DNA of 64,000 nucleotides from assembly GCA_020633655.1 (NCBI GenBank), contig JACKDF010000002.1, positions 509,179 through 573,178 on the forward strand, given 5' to 3'. Source of the DNA: Deferribacteres bacterium. GTDB lineage: Bacteria > Zhuqueibacterota > Zhuqueibacteria > Zhuqueibacterales > Geothermadaptataceae. Positions 1 through 8,629 of this stretch are shown in pieces (position 1 is the stretch's first letter; every line of letters starts with the position of its first letter). The translations under genes were made by a program, and so were the position numbers. Below the pieces are notes generated by a model. The model made no database searches and was not told the origin of the DNA. It saw only the letters and a program-made list of their open reading frames with translations.

Positions 1-100
1 AAGTGACGGAGGCAGCTGTTGCCGTAGCCGTGGCTGTTGCTGCTGCAAGTGTAGTAGCAATAAAATTTCTACGCGACATGTTTTGACGCTTTTCTTCCAT
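1..100 (-). CDS. Tat-signal protein, N-terminal fragment (continues beyond window start)
   Basis: Only the first 33 codons lie in the window. The ATG is at 98-100, and a strong ribosome-binding site (GGAGGAAGAAA on the minus strand) lies immediately upstream. The peptide has the twin-arginine pattern SRRNFIA followed by an Ala/Thr-rich hydrophobic stretch, so the product is probably exported folded through the Tat pathway. The mature protein is not visible. Tat-exported oxidoreductases often neighbour genes like the next one upstream, so a second exported dehydrogenase or isomerase is plausible, but this is inference from context only. Confidence 0.75.
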   Translation of the reverse strand, partial: MEEKRQNMSRRNFIATTLAAATATATATAASVT

Positions 101-116
101 TTTCTTCCTCCAAATT

Positions 117-266
117 TAAAGTGCGATGCACTTGCTGTCACTGTAGGCGTGATACTTCTATACTACTTCGCATAAAATTAGGTAAAGTGCGTCGCACTTT
201 CAATCTATGATCAATGAAAGAATATCCCTCATCGATCCGGTTTGAATAGGTAAAGTGGGTTACACT
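117..266. repeat. Palindrome cluster: paired GTGCG-N-CGCAC elements plus a decayed third copy
   Basis: Two palindromes lie in the gap between two minus-strand genes. Copy one spans 119-133 (centre 126, GTGCGATGCAC, one T for C). Copy two spans 184-200 (centre 192, AAAGTGCG-T-CGCACTTT, perfect 8-bp arms). The centres are 66 bp apart. A decayed third copy (GTGGGTTACAC, 255-265) follows 68 bp later and shares the flank AGGTAAAGTG with copy two. The same pair geometry recurs near 20.6, 59.5 and 62.7 kb. The gap shows no other clear feature. Confidence 0.8.
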
Positions 267-275
267 ATGGAATAA

Positions 276-1586
276 TTAAATTTTCCACGGTCCGCGCATT
301 GGCCGCCATAGCATGCTGTTCGCTTCGTCGTCGTTGATAAAGCGTTCTTTTTGTACATCAAAATTGACTTTTCGTCCCAGCAGCATGGCAATTTTCCCGA
401 GATGCCCGGTCATAATGGAATGGTGTGCAACCTCGACAGGTGTAATCGTTTTTTGCCGTGAACGCACACAATCAAGAAAATTCTGATGATGATCTGTGCT
501 TTCGTAAAGGTGGATATCCTGGGCAGATAAAGGTCTCTGGATAATGGAGTTATCGCTTGCACAGATATGCCCACCACGGCTGACGTGCAGCCAGCCTTCA
601 TCGCCGATAAAATGCACGCCCATACCTTTTTCCTGCTTACGTTCATCGGCTACGATCATTGTGAAGCCTTCGGCATATTTGGCCTCAAAATAATAATCGG
701 TTGGGGTGTCAAATTGTCCATTAAGAGCGGCGGGATATTTTGCATAACCTTCAATTTCCGTCGCAGCGCTGAGCTCGGTATTCATACCCCAGTGGGCGAT
801 ATCGATATGGTGTCCGGCCCAGTCCGTGAGTTGCCCGCCGGAATAATCGCTAATCCAGCGAAAATTCCAATGGCAGCGCGTGGGGTTATAGGGAACATAC
901 GGTGCCGGTCCAAGCCACATATCGTAATCAAAATGCTCCGGCACGGGTGCAGGTTGTGTTGAGCCTTTATGAATTGAATTACCCCATGGCAATCCTACAC
1001 GAACGGTTTTGACCTCCCCGACGCGACCATTGCGGATGAGTTCACAGGCGAATCGAAAATGGCTCTGTGACCGTTGCCAGCTCCCGGTTTGCCAAACAAC
1101 CCCATGCCGTTGCACGGCATCAACTATCGCACGGCCTTCGCGAATGGTGTAAGCGAGGGGTTTTTCACAATAAATATCTTTCCCTGCCCGAGCCGCCGAA
1201 CTCGCGATGATGGCATGCCAATGGTCCGGCGTTGCGATCATCACCGCATCGATATCCTGGCGGGCGAGTACATCACGAAAATCTTTGTAGAGGGCACAAT
1301 CCGTGGAGCCATATTTTTGATTCACAAGATTTTGTGCATTTTCCGCGTGCAATCGATCCACATCGCATACGGCAACAATACGTGCATCCGGCAATTCCAA
1401 AAATGAGTGCATATTGCCGGAGCCCATACCTCCAAGACCGATACAGCCAATGTTGATTTTATTGTTGGGAGTAATATTGCCAGGCTTCCCAAAAACGTGA
1501 GAAGGTAAAATGGTTGGAATAGCCCAGGCTCCGAGAGAAAAACCGAGGGAACTTTTAAGAAAGGAACGGCGGTCGACTGTTTTCAT
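276..1586 (-). CDS. Tat-exported Gfo/Idh/MocA family oxidoreductase
   Basis: The 436-residue protein begins with a Tat signal (DRRSFLKSS plus a hydrophobic stretch, residues 5-30). A Rossmann fold follows with the dinucleotide motif GCIGLGGMGSGN near residue 48 and the family signature CEKPLAY near 140. The C-terminal half fits the Gfo/Idh/MocA alpha/beta domain, with a W/H-rich segment (DWAGHHIDIAHWG) at the expected substrate-binding site. Members of this family use NAD(P) to oxidise or reduce sugar or cyclitol hydroxyls, and the Tat signal places this one in the periplasm with its cofactor. The ATG at 1584-1586 follows a GGA-type ribosome-binding site. It lies 15 bp after the acetyltransferase gene, so the two are probably in one operon. 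The exact substrate is unknown. Confidence 0.92.
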   Translation of the reverse strand: MKTVDRRSFLKSSLGFSLGAWAIPTILPSHVFGKPGNITPNNKINIGCIGLGGMGSGNMHSFLELPDARIVAVCDVDRLHAENAQNLVNQKYGSTDCALYKDFRDVLARQDIDAVMIATPDHWHAIIASSAARAGKDIYCEKPLAYTIREGRAIVDAVQRHGVVWQTGSWQRSQSHFRFACELIRNGRVGEVKTVRVGLPWGNSIHKGSTQPAPVPEHFDYDMWLGPAPYVPYNPTRCHWNFRWISDYSGGQLTDWAGHHIDIAHWGMNTELSAATEIEGYAKYPAALNGQFDTPTDYYFEAKYAEGFTMIVADERKQEKGMGVHFIGDEGWLHVSRGGHICASDNSIIQRPLSAQDIHLYESTDHHQNFLDCVRSRQKTITPVEVAHHSIMTGHLGKIAMLLGRKVNFDVQKERFINDDEANSMLWRPMRGPWKI

Positions 1587-1601
1587 CCTATGATTCCTTT
1601 T

Positions 1602-2081
1602 TTACAGGTGCAAAAGCATTGTACTTGACGTACCGGATTCACCAATTTTGAAAAAGCCTTCTGATTGGTATAATTGCAATGCGAAATTTTCAGGTGCAAC
1701 ACTCAAGCTGATAGCTTTGTAGCCTTTTTGTCGCGCACTCTCACGTAAGTTTTGCAAAATTTTACGTCCAATTCCGCAGGAGCGCCACACGCTGACAACA
1801 GCAAGTCCCAGTTCAGGTGTCTGCTCGTCTACATATCCCCAGGAATGTTCTTCTTCAGTACCAAGCCGGAACCATCCGGCGCCGACAGGCGAGCCTGATT
1901 CATCTGCAATTACTGCATAATCCCCCGCTTTTCCCCAATTCGCCAGTAATTTTGCAATTTCCGGTAGTGACAGAAACTGCTTTGTATCAGGGCGTTTCAT
2001 TTTGGGGTCCCAGAAAATCGCCTCAAAAAGCATGGCTTTAATAAATGGCAGATCACTGGAATCCGCAGAGCGAAGGATCAT
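1602..2081 (-). CDS. GNAT family N-acetyltransferase
   Basis: The 159-residue protein has the GNAT layout. The acetyl-CoA pyrophosphate loop RSCGIGRKI is near residue 103, preceded by the beta4 strand ELGLAVVSVW and followed by a typical GY-A-LSVAPEN-A--LY---GF segment. It transfers an acetyl group from acetyl-CoA to an unknown amine. The start ATG overlaps the stop of the upstream isomerase gene as TAATG, so the two are translationally coupled. Its place between a sugar isomerase and a dehydrogenase hints at an amino-sugar or similar small substrate, but that is only context. Confidence 0.9.
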   Translation of the reverse strand: MILRSADSSDLPFIKAMLFEAIFWDPKMKRPDTKQFLSLPEIAKLLANWGKAGDYAVIADESGSPVGAGWFRLGTEEEHSWGYVDEQTPELGLAVVSVWRSCGIGRKILQNLRESARQKGYKAISLSVAPENFALQLYQSEGFFKIGESGTSSTMLLHL

Positions 2082-3076
2082 TATTTATCATCAAAAGCTG
2101 CATCAAAAGCAACAGTTGACGGTGAGAAATTAATGCTTTTAACGAATTCACAAGCTTCTTCTGCGCCGTATTCGCGTTCCATGCCGCTGTCTTCCCATTC
2201 CACGGAAAGTGGTCCTTCGTAGCCAATGTGGTTCAATGCCCGAATAATTTCTTCGAAATCCACATCCCCGTGTCCCAGGCTGCGGAAATCCCAACCACGC
2301 TGGGCATGGCCAAAATTGAGGTGGCTGGCAAGAATACCGTTGTAGCCATTGAGCTGCAGTGCGGCATCTTTCATATGCACGTGGTAAATGCGGTCTTTGA
2401 ATTCGTGCAGAAATGTCACTGGATCGATCATTTGCCACACCAAATGGCTGGGATCAAAATTAAAGCCGAAAGCTTCCCGTCCACCCACAGCCTCGATAGC
2501 CCGTTTTGCGGTAACGATATCAAAAGCAATTTCTGTTGGGTGTACTTCAAGAGCGAATTTAACGCCGCATTCATCAAAAACATCCAGGATTGGGTTCCAC
2601 ATGTCGGCAAAATATTTAAATCCGTCGGCGATCATTTTGTCGGAGACAGGGGGAAAGCTGTAGAATAGATGCCAAATCGGTGAACCTGTGAATCCATTGA
2701 CGACATTCAGTCCCATGTTTTTTGCCGAGCGTGCAGCGTTTTTCATCGTTTCCACGGCCCAGGCACGTTTTTTCTCGGCATTGCCAGCGCAATCTGCCGG
2801 TGCAAAGCCATCGCTGCGACTGTCATTATTTGGATCGCACACCAATTGTCCAGCCAGGTGGTGGCTTATTGCGAAAATTTTCAGACCATTTTTGGCTAAA
2901 ATTTCTTTTTGATGTTTGCAATAATTTAAATCCGTCGCACCGCGATCGACATCGAAATGATCACCCCAGCAGGCTAATTCGAGACCATCGTAACCCCAAC
3001 TGGCGGCTTTCTCCGCCATGGTTTTCACCGGGAGATCAGCCCATTGTGCGGTGCAAAGTGTTACTGGACGTGCCAT
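2081..3076 (-). CDS. Sugar phosphate isomerase/epimerase (xylose isomerase-like TIM barrel)
   Basis: The 331-residue protein matches the AP-endonuclease-2/xylose-isomerase-like TIM barrel. Visible family features are an N-terminal WGYDGLELACWGDHFD, a mid-protein metal ligand segment (FALEVHPTE), NFDPSHLVWQ, YHVHMKDA and the C-terminal LSVEWEDS. Such proteins bind a divalent metal through Glu/Asp/His and interconvert keto and aldo sugars or inositol derivatives. There is no signal peptide, so it is cytoplasmic. A clear AAGGAT ribosome-binding site precedes the ATG at 3074-3076. It is flanked by two Gfo/Idh/MocA dehydrogenases, a combination usual in inositol-like or rare-sugar catabolism. The substrate cannot be named from sequence. 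Confidence 0.92.
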   Translation of the reverse strand: MARPVTLCTAQWADLPVKTMAEKAASWGYDGLELACWGDHFDVDRGATDLNYCKHQKEILAKNGLKIFAISHHLAGQLVCDPNNDSRSDGFAPADCAGNAEKKRAWAVETMKNAARSAKNMGLNVVNGFTGSPIWHLFYSFPPVSDKMIADGFKYFADMWNPILDVFDECGVKFALEVHPTEIAFDIVTAKRAIEAVGGREAFGFNFDPSHLVWQMIDPVTFLHEFKDRIYHVHMKDAALQLNGYNGILASHLNFGHAQRGWDFRSLGHGDVDFEEIIRALNHIGYEGPLSVEWEDSGMEREYGAEEACEFVKSINFSPSTVAFDAAFDDK

Positions 3077-3113
3077 TGTTTATCCTTTTGATTTGTTGAG
3101 AATTCGATTAATT

Positions 3114-3205
3114 CAATAAACAATATTCAACAATCAATGTTCAAATTTCAAGTATCACATTCTTTTAATTGAACATTGAATATTGAGCGTTGATTATTGG
3201 TTATT
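3114..3205. repeat. AT-rich imperfect inverted repeat (CAATATTCAA/TTGAATATTG type)
   Basis: The gap between two minus-strand genes is filled by an inverted repeat. The left arm (CAATATTCAA, CAATCAATGTTCAA) and the right arm (TTGAACATTGAATATTG, then TTGATTATTG) are complementary around a 30-base centre, with AATGTTCAA/TTGAACATT as the perfect core. It runs into the end of the upstream dehydrogenase gene. It may be a small intergenic repeat or act as an RNA processing or stability hairpin. No T-tract marks it as a terminator. Confidence 0.55.
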
Positions 3206-4369
3206 CATTTCAGTCCATTTTTCTGTACTGTTGCTGCTTTCGATAACTTTTTCGATGAACAGCATGCCACGTACACCCTCTTCTACCTGTGGAAAATCGA
3301 GAATTAATTCCGAAGGTGTTTCTCCGGCAAGTTTCGCACGGATCGTATCGGCGAAGTTGCAATAGTGATTTGCAAAAGCCTCGAAAAAGCCTTCCGGATG
3401 GCCGGGTGGGATACGGGTCCCGCGTGCTGCAGCCGTACTTTTTTGAGCGACATAGCCTGTGCCGCGTTTCCAGATTTCTTCCCCCTGACCGAGAACACCG
3501 ACGTGCAGATAGTTGGGATTTTCCTGGTTCCAATGTACACTTTTCTTTTCGCCGTAAATCCAGATGGCAAGATGGTTTTCTTCTCCAACGGCAATTTGAC
3601 TAACATGAAGGATGCCTTTTGCTCCTTCTTCCAAACGCAACATACAGTTTACATCATCATCAAGAATACGGCCTGCAACGAAGGTTGTGAGATCCGCACA
3701 AACATGGGTTATTTTCAAGCTGGTCATGTATTCAACGAGATTTGCCGCATGCGTTCCGATATCTCCCAACGCGCCGCCAGCTCCCGATTGCTTGGGATCA
3801 CTACGCCACACGGCTTGTTTTTGGTCTTCTTTTTCTAATGCGGTTGTTAGCCAGTCTTGTTTGTATTGCACAACGACTTTACGGATTTTCCCGAGCTCGC
3901 CTGTTGAAATCATATCGCGGCCAAGCTTCACCATAGGATAGCCTGGATAATTGTGCATGAGACCGAAAACAAGCCTGGTTTCCTTAACGATTTTCTGTAA
4001 TTCCAGTGCTTCGGAATAAGTGAAGGTCATCGGTTTTTCGCACATAACGTGGAAGCCAGCTTTCAGGAAGGCTGCAGCAATGGGAAAGTGGGAGTTGTTT
4101 GGTGTGGTTATGGCCGCGAAATCGATGCGTTCATTCGGAGGAAGCTGGAGCTCGCGTTTAATCATGATTTCGTAGGATTCATAAGCTCGCGCAGGATCGA
4201 TGCCATAAATTTCACCAGCTTGTCTGGACCTGGCCGGATCGCTGCTGAACGCACCAGCCACGAATTCAATATTGCCATCAAGCAGTGCTGCTTTGCGATG
4301 TACATCGCCGATGAATGCACCAGGACCACCGCCAATGAGACCCATTTTTAATCTTCGCTTAGAAGCCAT
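3194..4369 (-). CDS. Gfo/Idh/MocA family oxidoreductase (cytoplasmic)
   Basis: The 391-residue protein starts RRLKMGLIGGGPGAFIGDVHRKAA, a Rossmann nucleotide-binding motif. The family signature MCEKPMTFT is near residue 111 and the segment GGALGDIGTHAANLVEY, with the catalytic-region Asp/His, is near 199. Unlike the dehydrogenase at the other end of the operon it has no signal peptide, so it works in the cytoplasm with free NAD(P). The ATG at 4367-4369 lies after an AGGAG box. The gene is the promoter-proximal member of the minus-strand sugar cluster. Pairing a cytoplasmic and an exported family member suggests sequential oxidation of one substrate, which is inference. Confidence 0.92.
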   Translation of the reverse strand: MASKRRLKMGLIGGGPGAFIGDVHRKAALLDGNIEFVAGAFSSDPARSRQAGEIYGIDPARAYESYEIMIKRELQLPPNERIDFAAITTPNNSHFPIAAAFLKAGFHVMCEKPMTFTYSEALELQKIVKETRLVFGLMHNYPGYPMVKLGRDMISTGELGKIRKVVVQYKQDWLTTALEKEDQKQAVWRSDPKQSGAGGALGDIGTHAANLVEYMTSLKITHVCADLTTFVAGRILDDDVNCMLRLEEGAKGILHVSQIAVGEENHLAIWIYGEKKSVHWNQENPNYLHVGVLGQGEEIWKRGTGYVAQKSTAAARGTRIPPGHPEGFFEAFANHYCNFADTIRAKLAGETPSELILDFPQVEEGVRGMLFIEKVIESSNSTEKWTEMNNQ

Positions 4370-4639
4370 TTTCCATTTTACTCCTGTGATGATTTTTTGA
4401 GTCGGTATCTTACAAGGCTAAACCTAACAAAATGAAAACGTTTGCTTCAGTCCTTGCAGACTGTTTATAAAAGCTTAATTATAAAGGTGATAATATTTAA
4501 AAAAAACAAAGAAAAACCAAAGGGAAAGAAATGAATGACAATTTTTTACAGTTGGAAAATTGAAAGGAAAGATAATGCGAATTCTTCGTTTGGCTACATT
4601 TGTTTTATTCGCATTGAAGCGAGGAATAACCTGGAAGGT

Positions 4640-5773
4640 TTATTCCTGCATAGCTTTGTGAATGCATTCCATAAAACCATCTGCTGAGTTGCTCATGGAT
4701 GCGTTTGCAAGCACATACTTTTTTGCCTGCGCCCCAATTTTTGCTGCTGTGGAGGGATTATCGAGCAGTTTCGATATCAAATCCGAAACCATTTCTGCCT
4801 GCGAAAAATCTACACTAAACCCAGTTTTTGTTTCTATTATCAGATCATCCGTTGCCCCTGCGTGCATTGAGGCGATACAGGGCAATCCGGCCGCCATGGC
4901 TTCCACCAAAACTAAACCCCAAATATCGAAATCCGTCGGGAAGAGAAAGAGCGATGCTTGCGCATAAAATTCGGGGAGCTCTTCCTGTTGTTTGTAGCCG
5001 TGGAAAGCAACGCAAGATTGTAATCCATTCTCAGCTGCCATTGATTCCATACCCGCACGATCCGGGCCGTCACCAACAATATCAAGTATGAAATCGCTAC
5101 GCTGTTGTGCAAGCTGCGCAATGATCTGCAGGACGGAGGTAAGGTTCTTGCGATGCGTAATGTAGCTGACGATGAGCAGATGTTTTTTTACTGAGGGTTT
5201 AATTTCTCTTTGTATTTGTCCCACTTTTTCCATGAAAAAAGTTGTGTCAACCGTGTTGATGGCTATAGAAATATGAGTTGGAGACGCACCTAGTTGTTGT
5301 AAATAATTGCTTGCCTGGGAACCATAGGCAATAAAGTGTGTTGCAGCCCGGGTCAGCCATTTTCGTTGTACGCTGCGCAACCATGATACGCGGTCACCGC
5401 GTACGGCGATTTCTCCACTCCAAATAACGTATGGTATTCCAGTAATTCTGGAATAAATCAAGCTTACCATTGTTGCGGCTGAAAAACCTGAGACTATTAT
5501 AAGTTCAGGACGCTCTTCCAGTAATTTTTGCAGTAGTCCCGGGTAGCGAAAACGTGTGTTTTCCCTGCTGTTTACCAGCTTGGTTTTGTTCAGGAAATCG
5601 TAGGGGAACAAGAAATCTTGTTCATCCAATTGCCATTTTCGGCGTGCGTAATTTTGCACGCTGAAAATTATTTTCAAATGTATTGATGATTGTTGCAGCC
5701 GTTGGTGCAATTCATTAAAAAGCGGTATCCGATAGGGAGTAGGAATGTTGGTGATGAGGAGAATTTTTTTCAC
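4640..5773 (-). CDS. Glycosyltransferase, GT4 family
   Basis: The 377-residue protein has the GT-B fold order: an N-terminal acceptor domain (LLITNIPTPYRIPLFNEL) and a C-terminal Glycos_transf_1 domain (HLLIVSYITHRKNLTSVLQI, then LDIVGDGPDRAGMESMA, then FPTDFDIWGLVLVEAMAAGLPCIAS). The E-x7-E-like motif DIWGLVLVEAMA is the donor-nucleotide site of retaining GT4 enzymes. It adds a sugar from a nucleotide sugar to a growing saccharide on the cytoplasmic side of the membrane. It is the last gene of the polysaccharide cluster, 29 bp after the asparagine-synthase-like gene. Donor and linkage are unknown. Confidence 0.93.
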   Translation of the reverse strand: MKKILLITNIPTPYRIPLFNELHQRLQQSSIHLKIIFSVQNYARRKWQLDEQDFLFPYDFLNKTKLVNSRENTRFRYPGLLQKLLEERPELIIVSGFSAATMVSLIYSRITGIPYVIWSGEIAVRGDRVSWLRSVQRKWLTRAATHFIAYGSQASNYLQQLGASPTHISIAINTVDTTFFMEKVGQIQREIKPSVKKHLLIVSYITHRKNLTSVLQIIAQLAQQRSDFILDIVGDGPDRAGMESMAAENGLQSCVAFHGYKQQEELPEFYAQASLFLFPTDFDIWGLVLVEAMAAGLPCIASMHAGATDDLIIETKTGFSVDFSQAEMVSDLISKLLDNPSTAAKIGAQAKKYVLANASMSNSADGFMECIHKAMQE

Positions 5774-5802
5774 AAACTTCAGCCTTTTTAAATATCATCG
5801 CT

Positions 5803-7554
5803 TTAGAATTCAAGTTTTTTGCTGGATTTCCATTCGAAAAACGGTATAAGGCGCTCTGCTTTTGGTGCGACACCTTGCTCCTTTAACCAATTGAATTCAT
5901 TCGTCTTTTCGATTGCGATACATTTTTCTCTAAACCAATCTCTGCCAATTTTATCTGAAACTAAATAGGTTAAACTATTTTGTAAACCGATTTTTGGCAT
6001 GATCCAATATTGTGGATCAAAATATTGTGCACCAGCTTTGCGTAGGATATATTTTGTTCTCCATTGTTTAGTTTTCCAATATTGTGGTATACTTAGACTC
6101 AGCTGTACAATATTATCATTCCAGAATGGAGAAAAATTTTCAATTCCGCTTTGGCTGAATTGTTCGTGCGCTGAGTAGAAAAAAAGCTCGGGACACATTT
6201 GAATTGATTGAAACGCAAAATATAGCCGAATATCATCACTCCGAAAATCATCTTGAAATGGCTTCCAATATTGTAGTATATATTTATTGAAAATATCTAT
6301 TTCATACCTTGAATCGTAAGCTTTATTTATGTCATAATGCCTTTCAGGATAAGGCTTTATGCCTATCGACCAATTCTCAAAGAGGTTACCCAGTTGCTTC
6401 CATTGGCCACTTTTTGATTTTTGTAACATCTTGCCTGCGTGCTTATTCAAGCCGACCTTTGAAAGAATCTGATAAAGCAATCCCATTTTAAGGTAACGTA
6501 GATGTGCATTCATTCCAAAGAAGAGTCGGTCAGCACCATCTCCGTCAAAAAATGTTTGTATGCCATCCTGTTTACAGAATGAAATCATTTTTTGAAGTAG
6601 GGAAGCGTTAAAGGAGACTGGTTCACTTCCAGTTTCATTGGCATCCGAAAAGCATTTTAGTACGGTTGATGCGTCCAAAATGATTTTAGTTAGATTAAGA
6701 TCGATATTATTTGACAGTCGTTCTATTCTATGTAACTCGTTATAATCTTCTTCATATAAAAATGTGTATGCTTTAAATGGTATCTTTTGCAGCGCAAGAT
6801 GAACTGCAATGAGTCCTGAATCAACGCCTCCACTAAGTGCTATCCCTACATTTTGACTATTGTTGATGCTTCTGTTAATTTCGTTTGCTAGGGCTTTATT
6901 TATGAAATTGGTTAACTCTGTCTCCTTTGTGTTTTTAAATTTCTCCGGTTTGTAAAGCGAAACCAGATCGAAATACTGTTGGATTTCCATTTTTTCATCT
7001 GAACATCGGAGCAGATAGCCTGCAGGGATTTTTTTTATTGATTCGATAAGTGATTGGTCAGTGGGGGTACTTCGAAAGTGATAGGAAAAATATAAGGCTT
7101 CCTTTGATATTTTTCTTTGTGAAGGCGGCAATACCATAAATAGCTGCTGAATACTTGGAGCAAAATAAATAATACCTTTATATTGCATATAAAAAATTGA
7201 TCGTCTGCCGAATCGATCTGTATGTATTTCCAATAGAGAGCGATTATTTCGCAATTGAAAAAAGATGAAATCTTTTTTACCCTTTATTTTTTCAGTTATG
7301 GGCGATTGGTTCTTCGCTTGATCTTGTAAAATATTTTTTATAGTATCGTCTCTCCCCCCATGAATGAATAAAAAAATGTTATCATTTAGAACAGAAAAAC
7401 TATTGCTTCTCTCACCAGTTTGAAAAAACGCAAATCCTTTATTATAATAGACTGGCCTAAGATTATTAAAATTTGGAAGCGTGCGACTCCCATCTGAACA
7501 GTACATCCCGAGGAATCCTGAGAATAGGCTTTTTTTATTCATGAGGCGCGCCAT
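5803..7554 (-). CDS. Asparagine synthase-like protein of a polysaccharide cluster
   Basis: The 583-residue protein has the PP-loop ATP site SGGVDSGLIAVHLAL near residue 242, typical of the asparagine synthase C-terminal domain, and the later DGDGADRLFFG motif. The N-terminal 200 residues resemble the class-II glutaminase fold only loosely (DRFGRRSIFY corresponds to the family's DPFG-x-PLYY). The start lacks the catalytic Cys at position 2, so glutamine hydrolysis is unlikely as written and free ammonia or another amine may be used. Such proteins occur in exopolysaccharide loci and may amidate sugar acids. It overlaps the upstream glycosyltransferase by 20 bp. Met1 or Met5 could be the start. 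Confidence 0.85.
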   Translation of the reverse strand: MARLMNKKSLFSGFLGMYCSDGSRTLPNFNNLRPVYYNKGFAFFQTGERSNSFSVLNDNIFLFIHGGRDDTIKNILQDQAKNQSPITEKIKGKKDFIFFQLRNNRSLLEIHTDRFGRRSIFYMQYKGIIYFAPSIQQLFMVLPPSQRKISKEALYFSYHFRSTPTDQSLIESIKKIPAGYLLRCSDEKMEIQQYFDLVSLYKPEKFKNTKETELTNFINKALANEINRSINNSQNVGIALSGGVDSGLIAVHLALQKIPFKAYTFLYEEDYNELHRIERLSNNIDLNLTKIILDASTVLKCFSDANETGSEPVSFNASLLQKMISFCKQDGIQTFFDGDGADRLFFGMNAHLRYLKMGLLYQILSKVGLNKHAGKMLQKSKSGQWKQLGNLFENWSIGIKPYPERHYDINKAYDSRYEIDIFNKYILQYWKPFQDDFRSDDIRLYFAFQSIQMCPELFFYSAHEQFSQSGIENFSPFWNDNIVQLSLSIPQYWKTKQWRTKYILRKAGAQYFDPQYWIMPKIGLQNSLTYLVSDKIGRDWFREKCIAIEKTNEFNWLKEQGVAPKAERLIPFFEWKSSKKLEF

Positions 7555-8629
7555 AAATTATATCATATTGATCGACCATATTTTTAATGCTGTATTTTTC
7601 AGCCATTTGATATTTCATTTCTTGAGCGATCTTCATCAATTCCCGTGGATTTTGCTGCCAATAGTCCAGCGACTGAGCCAGTGCCTCAACTGATGAGACA
7701 CATAACATCGGATGGAAGGATTTTACTAGTTCGGTGCTTCCTCCTCCATCCACAGTCACGATGACTGCTTTACCATGATGTACTGCTTCAAGAATTGTCA
7801 TCCCAAATGATTCACCTTTTGTTGGTAATACGACAACATCTACAGAATTATAAAGCTTGCCTACATTGTTACTAAATCCGTGAAAGCAGAATGTGTTTTC
7901 TCTCAAGTTATTTCTGGCTAGCTCAAAAAGGTTATTTTTTTGCGGCCCTTCCCCCACGATATGCAAGTGGAATTTATCAGGCATATTTACAAGTTTTAAA
8001 GCCTGAATGCACCAATCTATGCGTTTAATTTTGACAAGACGTCCCACAAACAATATTTCGAAAACATGCTTTTGAGGACGTTGTGGAAGAATTTTCTCTT
8101 GTGTTTCCCAGTGGATGCCGTTATGAATTACATGTTCGTTTTTATTACCTACTTCAACTTGTTTTTGTAACCATTCGGAAACGAAAATCAAATTGTGAGG
8201 AATGGTGCGTAATAGAGGATAACCGATTATTTTTTTACGAATAAAGTTTTTCGTAGAATTTTTTTGATTGGCTTTTTTCAGTGTCCCATGCTCGGTGAAT
8301 ACAATTTTCTTCCGACTTAATTTTCCTAATAATAGCAATTGTATATTCAGTGTATGAAAATGGAGAACATCGAATCGTTTGAAAACTGAATATGCGTTTT
8401 TATAACGTGAAAAACGCAAATCCCAACCTGAAATAAATTTGCCTTCAATAACCTGTAAAGACTCTGGTATGTGGAGGGTATTGTTTGTATGCGTTATAAC
8501 TGAGAATAGTGCAACCTGTTTTGCAGGATCTTTTTGCTGGTGAACGGCTAATTGGGTAATAACGGACTGAATACCACCAAAACTCCCTAAATTGAGAATA
8601 TGCAAAATTTTCAATTTTGGGGATTTCAA
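7535..8629 (-). CDS. Glycosyltransferase, GT4 family
   Basis: The 364-residue GT-B protein has an N-terminal glycine-rich acceptor loop (ILNLGSFGGIQSVITQLA) and a C-terminal domain with FEILFVGRLVKIKRIDWCIQAL, LHIVGEGPQK and PTKGESFGMTILEAVHHGKAVIV, the EX7E-type donor site. It uses TTG as start codon, overlapping the stop of the upstream gene as TTGA, so the two are translationally coupled. It should act in the cytoplasm on an undecaprenyl-linked intermediate like its two neighbours of the same family. The specificity is not predictable. Confidence 0.9.
   Translation of the reverse strand: MKSPKLKILHILNLGSFGGIQSVITQLAVHQQKDPAKQVALFSVITHTNNTLHIPESLQVIEGKFISGWDLRFSRYKNAYSVFKRFDVLHFHTLNIQLLLLGKLSRKKIVFTEHGTLKKANQKNSTKNFIRKKIIGYPLLRTIPHNLIFVSEWLQKQVEVGNKNEHVIHNGIHWETQEKILPQRPQKHVFEILFVGRLVKIKRIDWCIQALKLVNMPDKFHLHIVGEGPQKNNLFELARNNLRENTFCFHGFSNNVGKLYNSVDVVVLPTKGESFGMTILEAVHHGKAVIVTVDGGGSTELVKSFHPMLCVSSVEALAQSLDYWQQNPRELMKIAQEMKYQMAEKYSIKNMVDQYDIIYGAPHE

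Noticed and set aside
4621..4650. Hairpin GGAATAACC/GGTTTATTCC at the end of the glycosyltransferase gene as terminator
   Set aside because: The stem has a bulge and no T-tract follows on the minus strand.
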